Positions 35,536 through 47,538 are shown, counted from the first letter of the stretch. The stretch is 64,000 nucleotides of DNA from Massospora cicadina (GCA_022478985.1 JAKSZP010007892.1:62001-126000), one strand, 5' to 3'. Notes: a model not told the origin generated them from the sequence alone. Numbers and translations are program-made.

Positions 35536-35612
35536 AATCAATTAGTTACATTAGTTTTAGTTCTTAGTTTGGTAATGTCCATTCCCTGGTCAGCTTACCT
35601 TGGGTAAATAAA

Positions 35613-36087
35613 TACAGAAGTATTTTCACAGGAGAAAGATTATTCACAACTGCTGGAATAAATTATTGGGGGATATGTAAACCACTTATATTAAGATAAT
35701 AAAATACCAATAATATTAAAATGTTGGTTTTATAAATAATTTTATTAAGTTCTGATGGGAAGACAAAAAGCAAACCTTATTAATATCTCAATTCTTAGTA
35801 AGTTAGCTGTATCAAAGCTTGAAGTGAGTGGGACAGGAAATTTGGTATAGCTGGGTTCATCCAAATTCTGTAATATGGGTTTTCAACCTATCGGAGCTCT
35901 CAAGACTCGCCTCACTTGAATGGAACAGCTGATGGAGGGTTAGTAGAAGTTAGGATATATCTGTGAGGCAGTGATTTAATATATTTGAGCAATAATTAGA
36001 TGAGAAATTATTTTCCTTTGGTTAAACCCCCTCCAAGGCTATAAAATGGGGTTGTTGTGGAGTAGGTGTTTAGATTAAATTGGAGAG
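35613..36087 (-). repeat. Element G 5' LTR, segment 2
   Basis: It matches 28040-28470 (GCTGGAATAAATTATTGG, GAGCTCTCAAGACTCGCCTC, GCTATAAAATGGGG). The left 17 bp are the LINE-1 duplication; the right 13 bp (TTAAATTGGAGAG, 36075-36087) are the LINE-2 duplication. Confidence 0.85.
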
Positions 36088-36187
36088 AGGAAAACTTTTT
36101 CTTTCTCGTTGCAAACACTTTTGCAACCTATTCAATTCAAGACTAAATCTAGTTTGATAATCTCACAAAGGAGATTAGTCTGCGCCC

Positions 36188-37599
36188 ATGTCAGGGAGCA
36201 GTTGGGCAAGCAAGGTAAGAGGAGCAGGCGGAAGGCCCGCGGCCTCCAACGTTCAAAAACGCCCTGGAGAATCTGGTGGAATAGACAAAAATCTCAAAAA
36301 ACCGGTGGTCACAATTTCCCCAGAGATACTCATGTGGCAAGCACGATGCAACCAGTACATCAACACGCCACACTCCCAGCCACTTTTGTCGGTGGAATTT
36401 GGAGTCCGTGTGTATCTGGACATCCAAAAAACGGCCTTATAGGAAAAATTTTGTGAAGATGTACACAAAATTTTCCTGACCGCGGTGTACGTTGCACCTC
36501 ACTCCATGTCACATGGTTGGCTGGACCTAGGTTTCAAAAGCAAAATAGCAGCAGATGAGGCTGCAGCGGTGCACATAGTGGTTGACCTCCCCGAAGGGCA
36601 ACAGGTCGTTGAAACCAAATGCACCAGATGGACAAAATAAAACCAACTTTTCCTCACGTTTGACTTTTTGCCTACTACGGTAAAACGTGACATTTTGGAG
36701 CAACACCTGAAAGATGGTCTCACCATATACGTGAAATAAAATCTTTTGAAATGCAATGCTTCACGCTGATGCCACACCTGTGCACCAGCAAAGCCATCGC
36801 AGTTCTGACCCCAACTGAGGAGTCCATGAAGGACCTAACCCAGATCCCGCACTCCACTTTTATTGATATCACAGGGTATACCACCCACCCATTCTGGGTA
36901 ACCGTGGACAGCGTGCCCCCCATTTGCACCCACTGTGATGTGTTCAGCCATAAGGCGCATGCATGCCCCATCAAGGAGGGCGTCACATTCCAAGAGCACC
37001 CCTCAGCGGCCATGGCCAGCAGAGAGGCGCACTATGAACCAACCGCAAGCACCAAGGAGGCTTTCCCATGGGGAGCACAAGGCTGCTACCTATTGGTAAA
37101 GCCCATCTCCCCGCAGGAGTGGAAGAAGGCCAAGCAGGCCCATAGGGCCGCGGCCAAGGAAGCGGCCAAGGCCACCACCACCATCCCACACTCACAATGC
37201 CAGGAGGATATGGAGACCTTCGTGGTGGAAGTGGCTCAGGAATCCATCATCTAATCAGATTGGGAAGCCCAAGCTGAGCAGGCCACTCAATCCAAGGATC
37301 TGATGGGAGATTTGATCTCACCCAATCGCTGCACCCAAGCTCCAGTCAAAACCGACTTGGGACCTATCCCAACTGAAAAAATTTTTTTGACCCGTTGATG
37401 GTGCATGGAATCATCCGCACTGCAAAAAATTTGCCCGACGTCGGGAAAACAAAAAGCGAAGGCCAAAGCCAACGTGACTCTTTCCACAAAAATTAACAAA
37501 AACCCCAATAGTGTTGCTGCTAACACCCGCGCTGCTGTGAAAGCCCGTGGGGACCTTGAAGAGGCTGGTGGGCCTGGGGGCCCACCCCCTTGCACCTAA
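36188..37599 (+). pseudogene. LINE-2 ORF1 with CCHC knuckle (broken)
   Basis: From ATG 36188 the frame runs to TAG 36440, continues past stops at 36440 and about 36640, then shifts near 36745 into the frame holding 36751-37254. CTHCDVFSHKAHAC (36925-36966) is a complete Cys-X2-Cys-X4-His-X4-Cys knuckle. A basic, Ala-rich stretch follows (KKAKQAHRAAAKEAAKATTT). After TAA at 37252 the same frame continues to 37599. About 470 codons in all. ORF1 proteins coat the element RNA. ORF2 starts six bases after its end. Confidence 0.75.
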
Positions 37600-37605
37600 G
37601 GTGTG

Positions 37606-38289
37606 ATGGGGGAAACCTTCACTCTAGGGACGTTGAATATCGCTGGACTCAAGGCCTCCCTGTCCCGGGCTAGGAAACTGAGTTTTTTACAACACAATTT
37701 ACTTGTGGATATCCTGGCCATCCAGGAGTCCCACTGTCCACGAGGTTCCAAGGAAGCTTGGAAATCAATGCTCCTCCCATTCCTATCCTTTTGGTCGAAG
37801 CACTGTGGGGTGCTAATTCAGAAAAATAATTTTTTCAAATTCACATCCTCAGAAACATTCCTAAATGGCCGAGTGCTCATCATCAACTTCTCATGGGCTG
37901 ATGTTGCGCATGCAATCATCAACATCTATACCCCAAACGGTGCACATGAGCATCAGGAATTTTTCTCATCAGTCAAATCCCTCCCGCTACCCCCTGATTC
38001 TTTCCTAGTTGGCGACATGAACTGTTGGCTAACCTCACCAACAGACCGGTGGTCTCCCTCACCCCACGCCCCACAGGGTCACATAGAACTACGTGTTCTA
38101 AAAGCCACCCTTGGGTTAATGGATGCGCTGCTGCAACATGCCCCACTACTCAAAAACATGATGCGTCCCCACATCCACAATGGCCAATTAAGGTCCATGA
38201 CCCGCATCACCCTTATTCTAATGCCAGCGAAATTCCAATCCCACATCTCCCACTTCAAAACAATGAAAATGGAATTCTCTGACCACTGA
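37606..38289 (+). pseudogene. LINE-2 ORF2, endonuclease domain
   Basis: An open frame of 227 codons from ATG 37606. Endonuclease motifs in order: TLNIAGL (Asn), DILAIQESH (Glu), GVLIQ, AIINIYTPN, LVGDMNCW (Asp-Met-Asn) and terminal SDH. These are the catalytic landmarks of APE-type LINE endonucleases that nick target DNA. The frame ends at TGA 38287 directly after SDH. The segment after LRSMTRI looks shifted, since the expected S-RID-like block is garbled. Confidence 0.8.
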
Positions 38290-39470
38290 CTGGTCTCGAT
38301 AACCTACCACTTACCCATCACAGTTGCAAAGGCCCCACATTGGTGCAAAATCCTCCCCCCCCTGAGCTCGCGTCGCCAAGATTTTCCACATGGGTGGAAG
38401 AGGCAACTTTGGCAAAATCATTTGTTGCACCAATTTGCGCGGACCCCATTTCCACATGGGCAACTTTCAAAGAGGACACCATCCGCCACTATCGCCATCT
38501 CTCCTCCAGACACTCACGAGCCACATCAGCGGTTATCTTGCATGCGCTCTGGCGGAATTGGCCCACTTGGAGTCCAACATCCCAGCCACAGGATACAGCC
38601 CTGCATGGGGCCAGAAGTGGGCGGAGGCAGCCGCCCACCTCAATGCACTTGAAAGGCAACACAAACATTGGGTTTGTGTCCAATACAGGGCCACATGCAT
38701 CACTAAAGGTGACAAGTGCACCGCATACTTCTTTAAAAAAATTTTGCACCACACCAGAGCGTGGCCTGCAAACAGGTGCGAAGATCAGATAATTCCATTG
38801 CGGACACACCAGCTGAAGTGGCATTTGAAACACAAAAATATTACTCCGAGTTATACTGAGCTGAACCAATTCAGCTGGCTGAAATGGCGGAATTTCTCGA
38901 CCAAGCTCATATCTGCACTGTTTTCCGATACCCAGAAATAATGAATCTAATTACTCTGAACGAATTATGGACAGCCATTCACGGTGTACCTAACTGAAAA
39001 TGCCCAGGCCCAGATGGCATTCCATATGAGTTCTACAAAAAATATTTCAAATATATATCCCCATTGCTGCTAGCCTCACTTAACCAAAGCCTGTTGGAAA
39101 CGCGCCTCCTACCAGGAGGACATGAGGCCTTTACTGTCACACTCTTCAAGAAAGGGGATAAGCTTGACTTAGCCAACTGGCGCCCCATTTCTCTAACAAA
39201 CACAAACACCAAAATTTTAACAATAATCATGGCTAACCGTTTAGGGACTGTAGCATCTGCCACCATCTCCCCAGAACAATTCGGTTTCATCCCCAGAAGG
39301 TCAATTTGGGATAACATGCACTCCGTGGCTAATGCATGTCAATCCACAGCCTCTGGGGCACTGGTATTCTTGGACCAACAAAAGGCCTATGATAGAGTAA
39401 ACTGGGAATACCTAAGGGCCTGCCTCCATCAATTCCGCCTACCCCCCGCTTCATCAACTGGGTGATGCTG
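38290..39470 (+). pseudogene. LINE-2 ORF2, linker and reverse transcriptase N-terminal half
   Basis: The linker is readable in pieces: FSTWVEEATLAKSF at about 38380-38420, then LERQHKHWVCVQYRA and GDKCTAYFFKK (38640-38745). RT begins CPGPDGIPYEFYKKYFKYI (39003-39060), FTVTLFKKGDKLDLANWRPI, QFGFIPRRSIWDNMHSV and ALVFLDQQKAYDRVNW (39358-39405). The last contains an RT-palm Asp in the FLDQQKAYD motif. Stops and shifts at about 38787, 38997 and 39465. Confidence 0.85.
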
Positions 39471-41124
39471 CTCACGTAATCTGCAACAATGGCAGTGCGT
39501 GGCCCAGGCTTCCTAACGGAAGTAGTCCGCCCTCAAAGGGGCTTGCGACAAGGGGACCCCCTCAGCCCACTCTTATACAACTTCAGCCTTGACCCACTAC
39601 TGCAAAATGTGAATGCCCAACTCATTGGGGTCCATGTGCCAGGCCAAACCCCAGTCAAGATGATTGCATTTGCAGATGACTGCGTGGTGGGGGTGTCTAA
39701 TAACAAAGATGCACGCGCGCTTGAAGCCCTCATCCAGGAATATTCCTGGGTAAGCAACGCGGCCTGAACGCCTCCAAAACCGAAATCATCCTCCTTGGTC
39801 AGTTTCAGAACTGCTGGGCCCCAGCAATTAGTTCTCAACCCAGCCCATCTGCTCGCCCACGTCCACGCCTCACTAACTCAACACACACCGCTCCACTGGT
39901 GCTCCCCTTCATGCCACGTCCTACCATAGGACCGGTGCGCCATCTGGGCGTGTGGATGGAGGCAGGCGGATATGCATTAGCAGTAATGGAGTGCCATATT
40001 CTGGACAACGTGACGAAGCGAATCGCCTCTCTCAGAGCCCACCCTACTACCCTCACTGGCAGGGTTGTTATTGCCAACTCTATGCTCCTATCCAAAGTCT
40101 GGTTTGGAGCCCACGCCATCCCCTTCTCCCCAAGCTTCCTCAAATCCCTGTATGCTTTGCTGCAAGGATGGCTTTGGTCAGGCCGCCCTCCACCAGTATG
40201 GCTGGAGGTCATGTTTGGCCCTCATCATCAAGGTGGCATGGGCCTGCTTGACTTCAAAGCCCATGCCGCCAAGATCCTGGGCACCTGGATCGCGGCCGTC
40301 ACCGCTCCTACACTCCCATCCCAACACTGGTCCCGCGCGGCCCACTCCAACTTCTCCCGAGCCTTGGGCCTCAACAATCCATCAAACCCCCACTCCCTGA
40401 TGAAATACCTCGCATCACACACATCGGCCACAGGTCCTCACAGGACTAAAACCCACTACAAACGAATCCTACTCTCCATGCGAAGCGCAGAGTGGAGAAT
40501 TCGTATTAGCGGACATACAACCTGAAGAGGCCGCCCCTCTCCTCATTTCACACAAGAGGTACAGGGGCTACCCATCCATGATGGCGTGATCCCCATTCGA
40601 CCCCATGTCCTATCCAGGGTGGACTACCTGGACATGATGGACATCCCTTATTCCACTGAGACCCAAAAGACCATCTGGAAATACGCACACCATCCTCTGT
40701 TGCAGCCTCAAGTCCGCTCCCATGTGTGGCGCTGCCTGAGGTGGGTGTATCGTACAGCTGAGCGCTCTAACGCTTTACACTCATCCTGTGTCATGTGTGG
40801 CCAGTACAGAACGCTGTTCCACCGCCTGGAGAAGTGCCCCACCTCTAAAGTGATATGGCGCGAAGTTCAACGTCTGCTGGGCCAGGATCAAACGCATCCC
40901 TTCAGTCTGTCAAGAGATATGTTTGCTTCATCAATGGCCTCCCCCTTCCACCCTCCCTCCATGCTCTGGTGATTGCAATCGCCATGTGGACTATCCACAC
41001 GATTGTCTTGGATGCCATCGCTGGCTCCATCCCCACCCTCCCAGAAGCTGTCCACAGATCCCAGTCTCATTTGGTGGACCACTTTCAAGCGTGGATGTTT
41101 GGATACCTCCCACCGCGTCGCTGA
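39471..41124 (+). pseudogene. LINE-2 ORF2, RT catalytic part and C-terminus
   Basis: RPQRGLRQGDPLSPLLYNFS (39530-39589) and the catalytic FADD at 39669-39680 are intact in 39489-39764. The thumb and C-terminal region continue in 39899-40525 and 40586-40969. CVMCGQYRTLFHRLEKC (about 40787-40840) is the Cys/His motif typical of LINE C-termini. A shift near 40900 leads to the last segment, ending at 41124. No RNase H domain is seen. The remaining 240 bp are 3' untranslated sequence. Confidence 0.8.
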
Positions 41125-41368
41125 CAGCTGGTCTCCTCCTGGTTCCCAGTCTGGTTCATCGAATCAGACCCCTTCGTCCACATGTGCTCAATAGTGGCTA
41201 CGGCCCCTTCACACGTTCCCTCCCCCTCCCCATAAGTGGCGTTCCCGCTGGCAACAAGAGATAGCATCGCTTCTCTGAGGTGCCTCCCCTGGTACTAAGT
41301 TTATCTTTCCTGAGTCATATTCGGAAGTGTCCATCCCATGGTCGGCCTTCCCCGCAATAAATTTAAAT

Positions 41369-41599
41369 TTAAATTGGAGAGGGGATAGAGAGGACCCTCA
41401 GAACAAATCCCCAATTTTTCCCAAGTTTGGCATAACGCTGCTACTAGCCATAGGGCGATTTGGCTGAAGGTTGGGGGCAATAGTACTACCCCAATTTGTG
41501 GAGTTCCACCGAGAATTAACCAGGGTTTTTTTGCCAATGTTATTCATATCAAAACCTGAATCACTTTTATTTCAATATCAGAGTTGTAGTTGTACAACA
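41369..41599 (-). repeat. Element G 5' LTR, segment 3
   Basis: It matches 28490-28709 (GGACCCTC(G/A)GAACAA, CTGCTACTAGCCATAGGG, TATCAAAACCTGAATCACT). It ends ...ACAACA at 41599 and is followed by the target duplication TGGAG (41600-41604). Confidence 0.85.
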
Positions 41600-43170
41600 T
41601 GGAGTAACCAGCAGATGGCTGACCATTTGACCAGCTCTTTCTTGATGACCTCAGAATACATTGAACTGCTAGGTCAAATTAATCAGTTGTAAAATTCCAG
41701 TCAGGCATCTTAGGGCCGTGTTATTACTCTTCTGTTCATTGATACAGTGTATTATGCTAATATGAGAGTATGCTTAGATAACCTTTGACAGTCAAATGAG
41801 GAGTTGGTGCGGTATTGAGCTGCTCTAATCAATCAAGTGGACGAAGCAAACAAACAAGCGCGTAACACTGGCTAGGAAGGATGTGAGAATGCATGGCACA
41901 TTAGAAAATGTCCTCTCATGTCTTCAAAAAATGGAGGGTAAACTGAACACAGAGCGAGAATTCTGCTGCAAATTACATAAGTAATTTGAAGAACTTAGGA
42001 AGGGGGTGAGAGATGGGCGGTGATGGTGCTAATTGGTCAAAGCGGAGCAGATAATAACTGAACTATTCATTGAACAGACTGTCGAGAGAGTTAAGGGTTC
42101 AGTTAGTGTAGAGTCTGGAGAAGAATACTATGGATCAGCCAGTGAGTACCCCCTGGGGGTCGCAGCAGTCCCTCCCTGAAATCCAATCTCTTTTCAGTCT
42201 ACTAAAGTGGATTTGCATTTGTCCTCACGACCCTATTCTTGCCCTCATGGGGATGTTTCCCTTGACTGATCTGAACCTATCAAATCTATTCCCTGAGCCC
42301 AAAGCATGGAGCTGGGTAATTTTTTTGATTGAGCCTTTACCACCTTTCAGTTGTGATGGGAACATGCATGGATATTTTAAATGGTTTGAATTTGCTGTGG
42401 AAGGAGCATCATATTTGTGGAAAGCCAAACTGTTGTTATCCACTTGGATGCCAAGCCGCTGACCAGGTCAACTGTTATCTTAAGAATAGTGCAGTAACAT
42501 AACAAGAGGTGAATGAGACTGTGCTCCGCCTGTTTCAGGGCGTGGCAAAGATGGCGCAGCGCAAGGCTGAATTTCTGAAAATAAAGTCTCAAAGTAACAA
42601 ATCCCTAGTGTAGTTCACGGAGTGGTTCACTGCAGAAGCTCATGTGTTAGTGGAGCATTTATCTTAACCAACAAGGATGAATGCATAACGATGACAGCAG
42701 TGGTCAAGACATATTGAGAACTATATAATGCTATGACTCACATTCTGCAAGAAGAAATGGAGCTTCTAAAAATTGTTAACTCTCTACGCCATCTCTGTCA
42801 CATTCAGTGCTCCCAATGTGGACTGGAAGGCCCCTGCAAGCGCCGCCGCATCCTTGTCAGGAAATGGACCACAACAACCCAGTTGAAATCCGTTAGACAA
42901 TACTCAGCCAACCAATATGTTGGCAGGTCCTTTCCGCCCTCTGTACGCACATCTGGCCTGCCCCTGGCCTAATTATGATTCTTCATTTAACTTCTGACCC
43001 AGACCTTTGGGCGTGATCCATAGATGGGAGCCATTTATGAATGCTTGTTTCTCTTGTAGCCCAAAAAGACCACTATGCGTCTAGCTGCCCAGACAACCTG
43101 CATGTTTATGCAGTACTATCTGGATTGATTGAACAGGGAAAATCTCAAATGGAGTAGTAATGGGACGCTT
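41600..43170 (+). pseudogene. gag: Element C-D gag, main part (broken)
   Basis: It resumes with the A-like leader (TGGAGTAACCAGCAG). Gag core NMHGYFKWFEFAVEGA is at 42361-42408. A later helical segment is near 42730-42790. The knuckle begins CFSC near 43045 but a frameshift inside it (around 43060) destroys the His and last Cys. Several other stops occur. Confidence 0.75.
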
Positions 43171-43319
43171 TAACTCAAATAATCCAAATTGATTTGTCCC
43201 TGATGATTCCCATGAGTCACGCTGCAACAATCCTGGTAACTGCCCCGATGACTTATTATATTAACAAATTCCCTCAATATCTCAGCCTCAATTCAAGAGA
43301 GCGACCATAACCTTTCAGA

Positions 43320-44100
43320 CTCTGAGTTCCACCGAGATGTGAAAAAGCCATATGCCTGGCAGATCCTTGAGCAAAATGGCGCAATCAAAGTTGGACCCTC
43401 CACGAGCATCACCTCCCTATTGGGGGTAAATGTAGCAATTACTTTAGAAAATATCGCTCAGGAGTATCTTCATACCAGTGCTGGTATTGTCACTTTTCTT
43501 GGTAAAAAACCCTTGGACGTTCATTTAATAATCACCAATGGTTCTCTTATTTGGATTGTACCTACTGTGATATGTTTGCTCAGCACACAAAAATCTGGCT
43601 ATTTTAGATAATTGTAATCCAGTTAATATAATATCCACCAAGCGCAAGGATATGCTGACGTTAAACCTGATGTGGAACACAGAGTAATTTATGGGACCGT
43701 GGGGCACAGAGAACCCTGTCAGAATGAGTTTACATTGCGTTACCTCTGAGGTTTGGCTCAGTCAGGGCTTCCGCCCAAGTGCTGTTCCTGACTTATAATA
43801 ACTATGACATGTTGATCAGTGCTGAGTTTATGCGGCGATTTAGGGCTGTGTTCAATATGGCAGAAGAAAAGATTTTTATCCTGGGACAATAGATCCCCAT
43901 CTACTTTACCTCCAGTGGAGTCCCAAAGGATCAAATCCACTCCAGTCAAATCAATCTAGCTTACAGTGATGGAGTGATTCCTGTTTAGTATTGGCAGATG
44001 AAGCGGAGGACCAGAGCTCTTCCTAACCAGATCTACAAGTACAACGGTACTCTGCTATGGGCTACGAGCACATTAAGCATACCTTTCAGGCATCAGGTCA
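43320..44100 (+). pseudogene. Element C-D protease relic, active site lost
   Basis: The frame 43339-43608 carries KKPYAWQILEQNGA, also found upstream of the B protease. The catalytic triplet aligns at 43607-43615 and reads Asp-Asn-Cys instead of Asp-Thr-Gly, in a shifted frame. The C-terminal half (43740-43890) is shifted again. Confidence 0.65.
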
Positions 44101-44142
44101 TATTAGGGACGGAGCTTGAAATAAACATCTCAGAAGGTTTAT

Positions 44143-45440
44143 ATGGGGAGATCATGGGGGCCATACCAGCAATCCCGGCTTGAACCCCATGTGGCTTCTG
44201 GGTTACTGTTACAAGGGCATGAAGAAGTGAAAGTATTAATAGCCAACCTAAAGAAAGAGTCCATGACGGTACAAAGGCACCAAGTGGTGTCTTATTTACA
44301 ATTGACCCCTATTGACGAGGTTCATTGTATTCACAACTTCAGTTCTTGGGAGGACCTTGGCCTAATGGTAAAATCCCCATTAAGTTTAATGGCAGTGGTC
44401 CTGCGGGAAGTTCTGACTGGGCTGTCAGAGGAACAGAAATATAGGGAGATGGCCCTGTTTAAAAATACTGAGGAATTTTCTGCATCCACTAAACACAATT
44501 TGGGATGTGCGCGGGGGTTGTGCATCAGGTGGACACAAGCAATCACCCCCCATTCAGTCATGTCCTATCCAGCACTCAAAATCTGCAGAGGAAGTTGTCT
44601 CCAATGAGGTGAATCAATTAATTAGCAGGGGATGTTAGTGCCATCTAAGAGCTCTTGGGCATTGCCGGTGTTAATTGTTAAGAAAAATGATGGCACAAAC
44701 AGAGTGGTCATCAACTAACTGAAGTTTAATAGCATTACTAAGAAAGATTCTTACCCCCTCTCATGGATTGATGACACTATAGATTGACTGGGAGGGGCTA
44801 ACTATTTTTCTGCCATGGATAAGATATTGGGGTATTGGCAGATTGAGTTGCCAGCTGCAGAACGGGAAAAATGCGCTTAAATTACCTTGAAGTGGTTATT
44901 CCAACATATGCATATTCCCCAAGGGTTATGTAATGACTCAGCTACGTTCCAGCAGGATATGAACATGATCATACATAATTTTGAAGCTGTCCTGTGTTTT
45001 AGTCTAACTCAAATAATATCAATGTTTTCTCTAGGACGTTCACAGAACATTGGACCATTTGGAACAAGTGTTCCCCTTTTCTGCTGATGCTAACATCAAT
45101 ATCAAGCCCCGGAAATGTCATTTTTTCAAGGATCTATTGGAATAGCTCAGGCTTGTGGTAGACTCAAAAGAGCTTTATATCAGCTGGTGAATGTGGAAAC
45201 TATAAGTAAGATGACTCATTCAGGTATTAAGCGGTATATCCAGGTGTTTTTGGGTATAGTCAGTTACTACTGGCGGTTCATTCCTAACTTCAGCTTTATT
45301 GGGTCTCCACTATTTGAGTTATTAAAGAAGAACGCCACCTTTGACTGGACTGAACAATGCCAAAACGCTTTTGATGTCTTGCGGACTGCGTTGGCAAAAG
45401 TGACTGTTTTGAAATATTCTTATTTTGAAAATAATAGATA
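44143..45440 (+). pseudogene. pol: Element C-D pre-RT linker and reverse transcriptase (broken)
   Basis: Linker 44143-44604. RT motifs: LPVLIVKKNDG (44660-44695), ANYFSAMD (44798-44820), HIPQGLCNDSATFQQDM (44911-44961). The expected catalytic YxDD region (about 45000-45020) is scrambled by a small indel and no longer encodes Asp-Asp. The connection FLGIVSYYWRFIPNFSFIGS is at 45247-45308. Confidence 0.75.
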
Positions 45441-47010
45441 GTGCCAAAAGATGCATCCATTTCTGCTGTAGGGGCAGTATTATCCCAAAAGGACCATGAC
45501 AGTGTGGAGCACCCTGTTGCATTTTGTAGCTGATGTTTAAACTGTCATTAACAAAATTACACTGTGGCCAAGTGGGAGTGCTCAGTGTGATATATGCATA
45601 AAAACAATTCTGGGTATACCTCCACGGGGTGAAATTTCAAGTGGTAACATACCATGTTTCCTTGTGTTAGCTGAAGAATCTCCGTGAACCTTAAAGATGG
45701 CTTTCACAATGGGCATTGAACCTCCAAGCATATTACTTTGAGATATTACACTGGCTGGGGGCAAAACATAAGAATGCAGACTGTCTCTCACGGTTACCAA
45801 CGGTTACCATTATGGCGGATTTGGCTGACATCATGTATGAGAGGATGGTGAAAGGCAAATATCATGACAAACTGCCAGATGTGATCAAGGCGTTCGATGG
45901 GCTTAGACAAGATACCTTAATGTGCAATAGAGAATTATATAAGAAAGTTGGAGAAGCGACGCTGAGTTTTTCTAAAACCCTCTGCCAGGCCATCTAGTAT
46001 CTTGGTGCACATAGGGCAGTAGGGCATTGAGGGTTGTGGAATACATTGGAGTTCTCATGACCCTGTTACTATTGGGAGAGCATGCATTATGTTGTGCTGG
46101 AGATGGTTGGTTGTTGTCATCAGTTACAAGTGGAGAAAACTTTCCACAAGAAGACAACCTACCAGCTAGTTAATCCCCATTTCTCAAGGGACACTGTTTC
46201 TCTTGATTTTGTGGGGCCTCTGCCAACCGGCACAACCTGCTCCAAGTATATAATAGTAGCAATTGATCATTTGACAAGATGAGTGGAAGCAAGAGTAATT
46301 AACGATTTAGGGACTGTCACCACTGCCAAGTCTATCTTTAGTGTGTCATACAGCGACATGGCTGTCTGCAATTCATCCTCATGGACAATGAAACCAACTT
46401 CACGTCTCATATCCTGCCCGAGTCAAATGAACTGATGGCAATCCACATGGTCCTGACTACACCCTACTACCCTGAATCTAATGTAATGATGGAACTTGTC
46501 AACGGAACATTGGTAAACATTCTCTGCAAGCTTGTAAAAAATTTCCCTCTTAATGGAGTACCCTCTTATCCACAGACATCTTTGCAATTAATAACAGCTA
46601 CCACTCATCAACCAGCAAAAGACCTTTCCAATTGCTCTATGGTAGACATTTGGATTTGCCTGCTCTTCTGTAAACCTGTGTGGTGAATACTGGCGTTGTA
46701 GAATCGCAGCGTTATATGGCCAATTTAATGTACATTCTGATAAAACTAAAAATGAAAGCTTATTCCGCTAGCTTGCTAAGAAGATTTATGATCAGGTGGC
46801 TGACCAAAATAGACATAGCGGAATCCCACAGTTTTCTGTAGATCATGTTTTGTTCCATGACCAATATGAATTTGGAAGGAAGAACAAGCTTGCTAACATT
46901 TGGATCAGACCATTTGAAGTAATTAAGAAGACTGGTATTGATGCCTACACCATTAAGGAGCCTGTGGGTGGTCAGATTATAAACCTAGTTCACTAGACTT
47001 TACTTTGCCA
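45441..47010 (+). pseudogene. pol: Element C-D RNase H and integrase (broken)
   Basis: RNase H traces at 45445-45720 (DASISAVGAVLSQKD in a shifted frame), with a tether AYYFEILHWLGAKHKNADCL. Integrase: finger around 46020-46140, core strand LDFVGPLPTGTTCSKYIIV (46205-46262), second Asp in MDNETNFTSH (46381-46410), and the Glu position replaced by Leu (MMELVNGTL aligns with MVERVNGTL at 46487-46513). C-terminal FSVDHVLFHDQYEFGRKNK at 46830-46890. Confidence 0.75.
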
Positions 47011-47049
47011 TAAAAGCAATAGGAGCTTATTGTCCAGTCAAGGGGGTAA

Positions 47050-47538
47050 TGTTGAGGAATCAATATGAGTGGACAATAAGCCAAATATCCAGCGGATCAT
47101 TTATATGAGTTGAGGTGAGTCTTGAGATTGAGAGGAATATTATGTAGATTTTAAGAAAATCAATTAAAGTACAGATAGTTTGGGGAAACAAGGGAATTCC
47201 GATGAAGCCTCAATGATGGATGGAACCCCTCAAACTATAAGGAACAGAGAGTTACTAATCTGCCGGCTTAGAATTGACCAACACAATTGAAGATTACTAG
47301 TTGAATGAGAAAATGGAGAAGGGAGGGTTTTTGGGGGTGGAACAAAGAAGGAAGGTTGAAAGAAGTAGTCTGCGATGTATTATATAATAAATAGTGTCAG
47401 TTAGGGCGATAGCTTTGTATTTCTATATTGTTATCATTTCAGGATTAGCAATCTTCATATCATTTTGTCTGTTGCTCAGTGGTGTTAAACCCGTGCAACC
47501 AGCATAGCAGATCTAAGAGATACCGCCAAAATTCAACA
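47050..47538 (+). repeat. Element C-D 3' LTR
   Basis: 489 bp. It follows the polypurine tract GTCAAGGGGGTAA, starts TGTTGAGG and ends TTCAACA. It pairs with 26557-27045. Directly to the right the minus-strand F sequence resumes. Confidence 0.85.

Larger units (their letters stand above)
33696..35612 (+). mobile_element. LINE-1: short non-LTR element with ORF1 only
   Basis: A 1917-bp insertion in the G 5' LTR, flanked by a perfect 17-bp duplication (33679-33695, 35613-35629) and ending in a GGGTAAATAAA tail. Its 3' terminus (GTCCATTCCCTGGTCAGCTT, 35577-35596) matches the 3' terminus of LINE-2 (GTCCATCCCATGGTCGGCCTT, 41329-41349). It contains ORF1-like coding only, with no endonuclease or RT, so it looks like a non-autonomous partner or an internally deleted LINE. 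Confidence 0.8.
36088..41368 (+). mobile_element. LINE-2: near full-length two-ORF non-LTR retrotransposon
   Basis: 5281 bp with a 13-bp target duplication TTAAATTGGAGAG (36075-36087 and 41369-41381) and an (AAATTTA)-type 3' tail. ORF1 has a CCHC knuckle; ORF2 has apurinic-type endonuclease, RT and a C-terminal Cys/His motif. This is the organisation of L1/Tad1-like LINEs; Tad1 is the usual clade in fungi, but I cannot assign it by eye. It carries several stops and frameshifts, so it is dead. GC is clearly higher than the surrounding Gypsy DNA. Confidence 0.9.
27974..41599 (-). mobile_element. Ty3/Gypsy element G (split by two LINEs)
   Basis: Minus-strand element: 3' LTR 27974-28709, integrase, RNase H, RT, protease, gag, primer-binding site (33609-33626) and 5' LTR from 33628 to 41599, interrupted by LINE-1 and LINE-2. 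A perfect target duplication TGGAG lies at 27969-27973 and 41600-41604. The two LTRs, with the LINEs removed, are 736 and about 744 bp. Total without the LINEs is about 6.4 kb. LTR edges (TGTCAGACA) and gag resemble H. Confidence 0.9.
26557..47538 (+). mobile_element. Ty3/Gypsy element C-D (split by element G)
   Basis: 5' LTR 26557-27045, primer-binding site, and gag leader to 27973; then, after G (27974-41599), gag resumes at 41605 and runs through protease, RT, RNase H and integrase to the 3' LTR (47050-47538). The two LTRs are both 489 bp. Comparison with A (GCTGAGAGGAGTAATCAGCA at about 2165) shows the sequence on both sides of G is one continuous gag leader. The element without G is about 7.35 kb. 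It sits in the F integrase; flanking CTCTT and CTCCA look like a decayed 5-bp duplication. Confidence 0.85.

Noticed and set aside
41600..47538. C and D as two separate truncated elements
   Set aside because: Alignment to A across the G insertion and the TGGAG duplication show one element.
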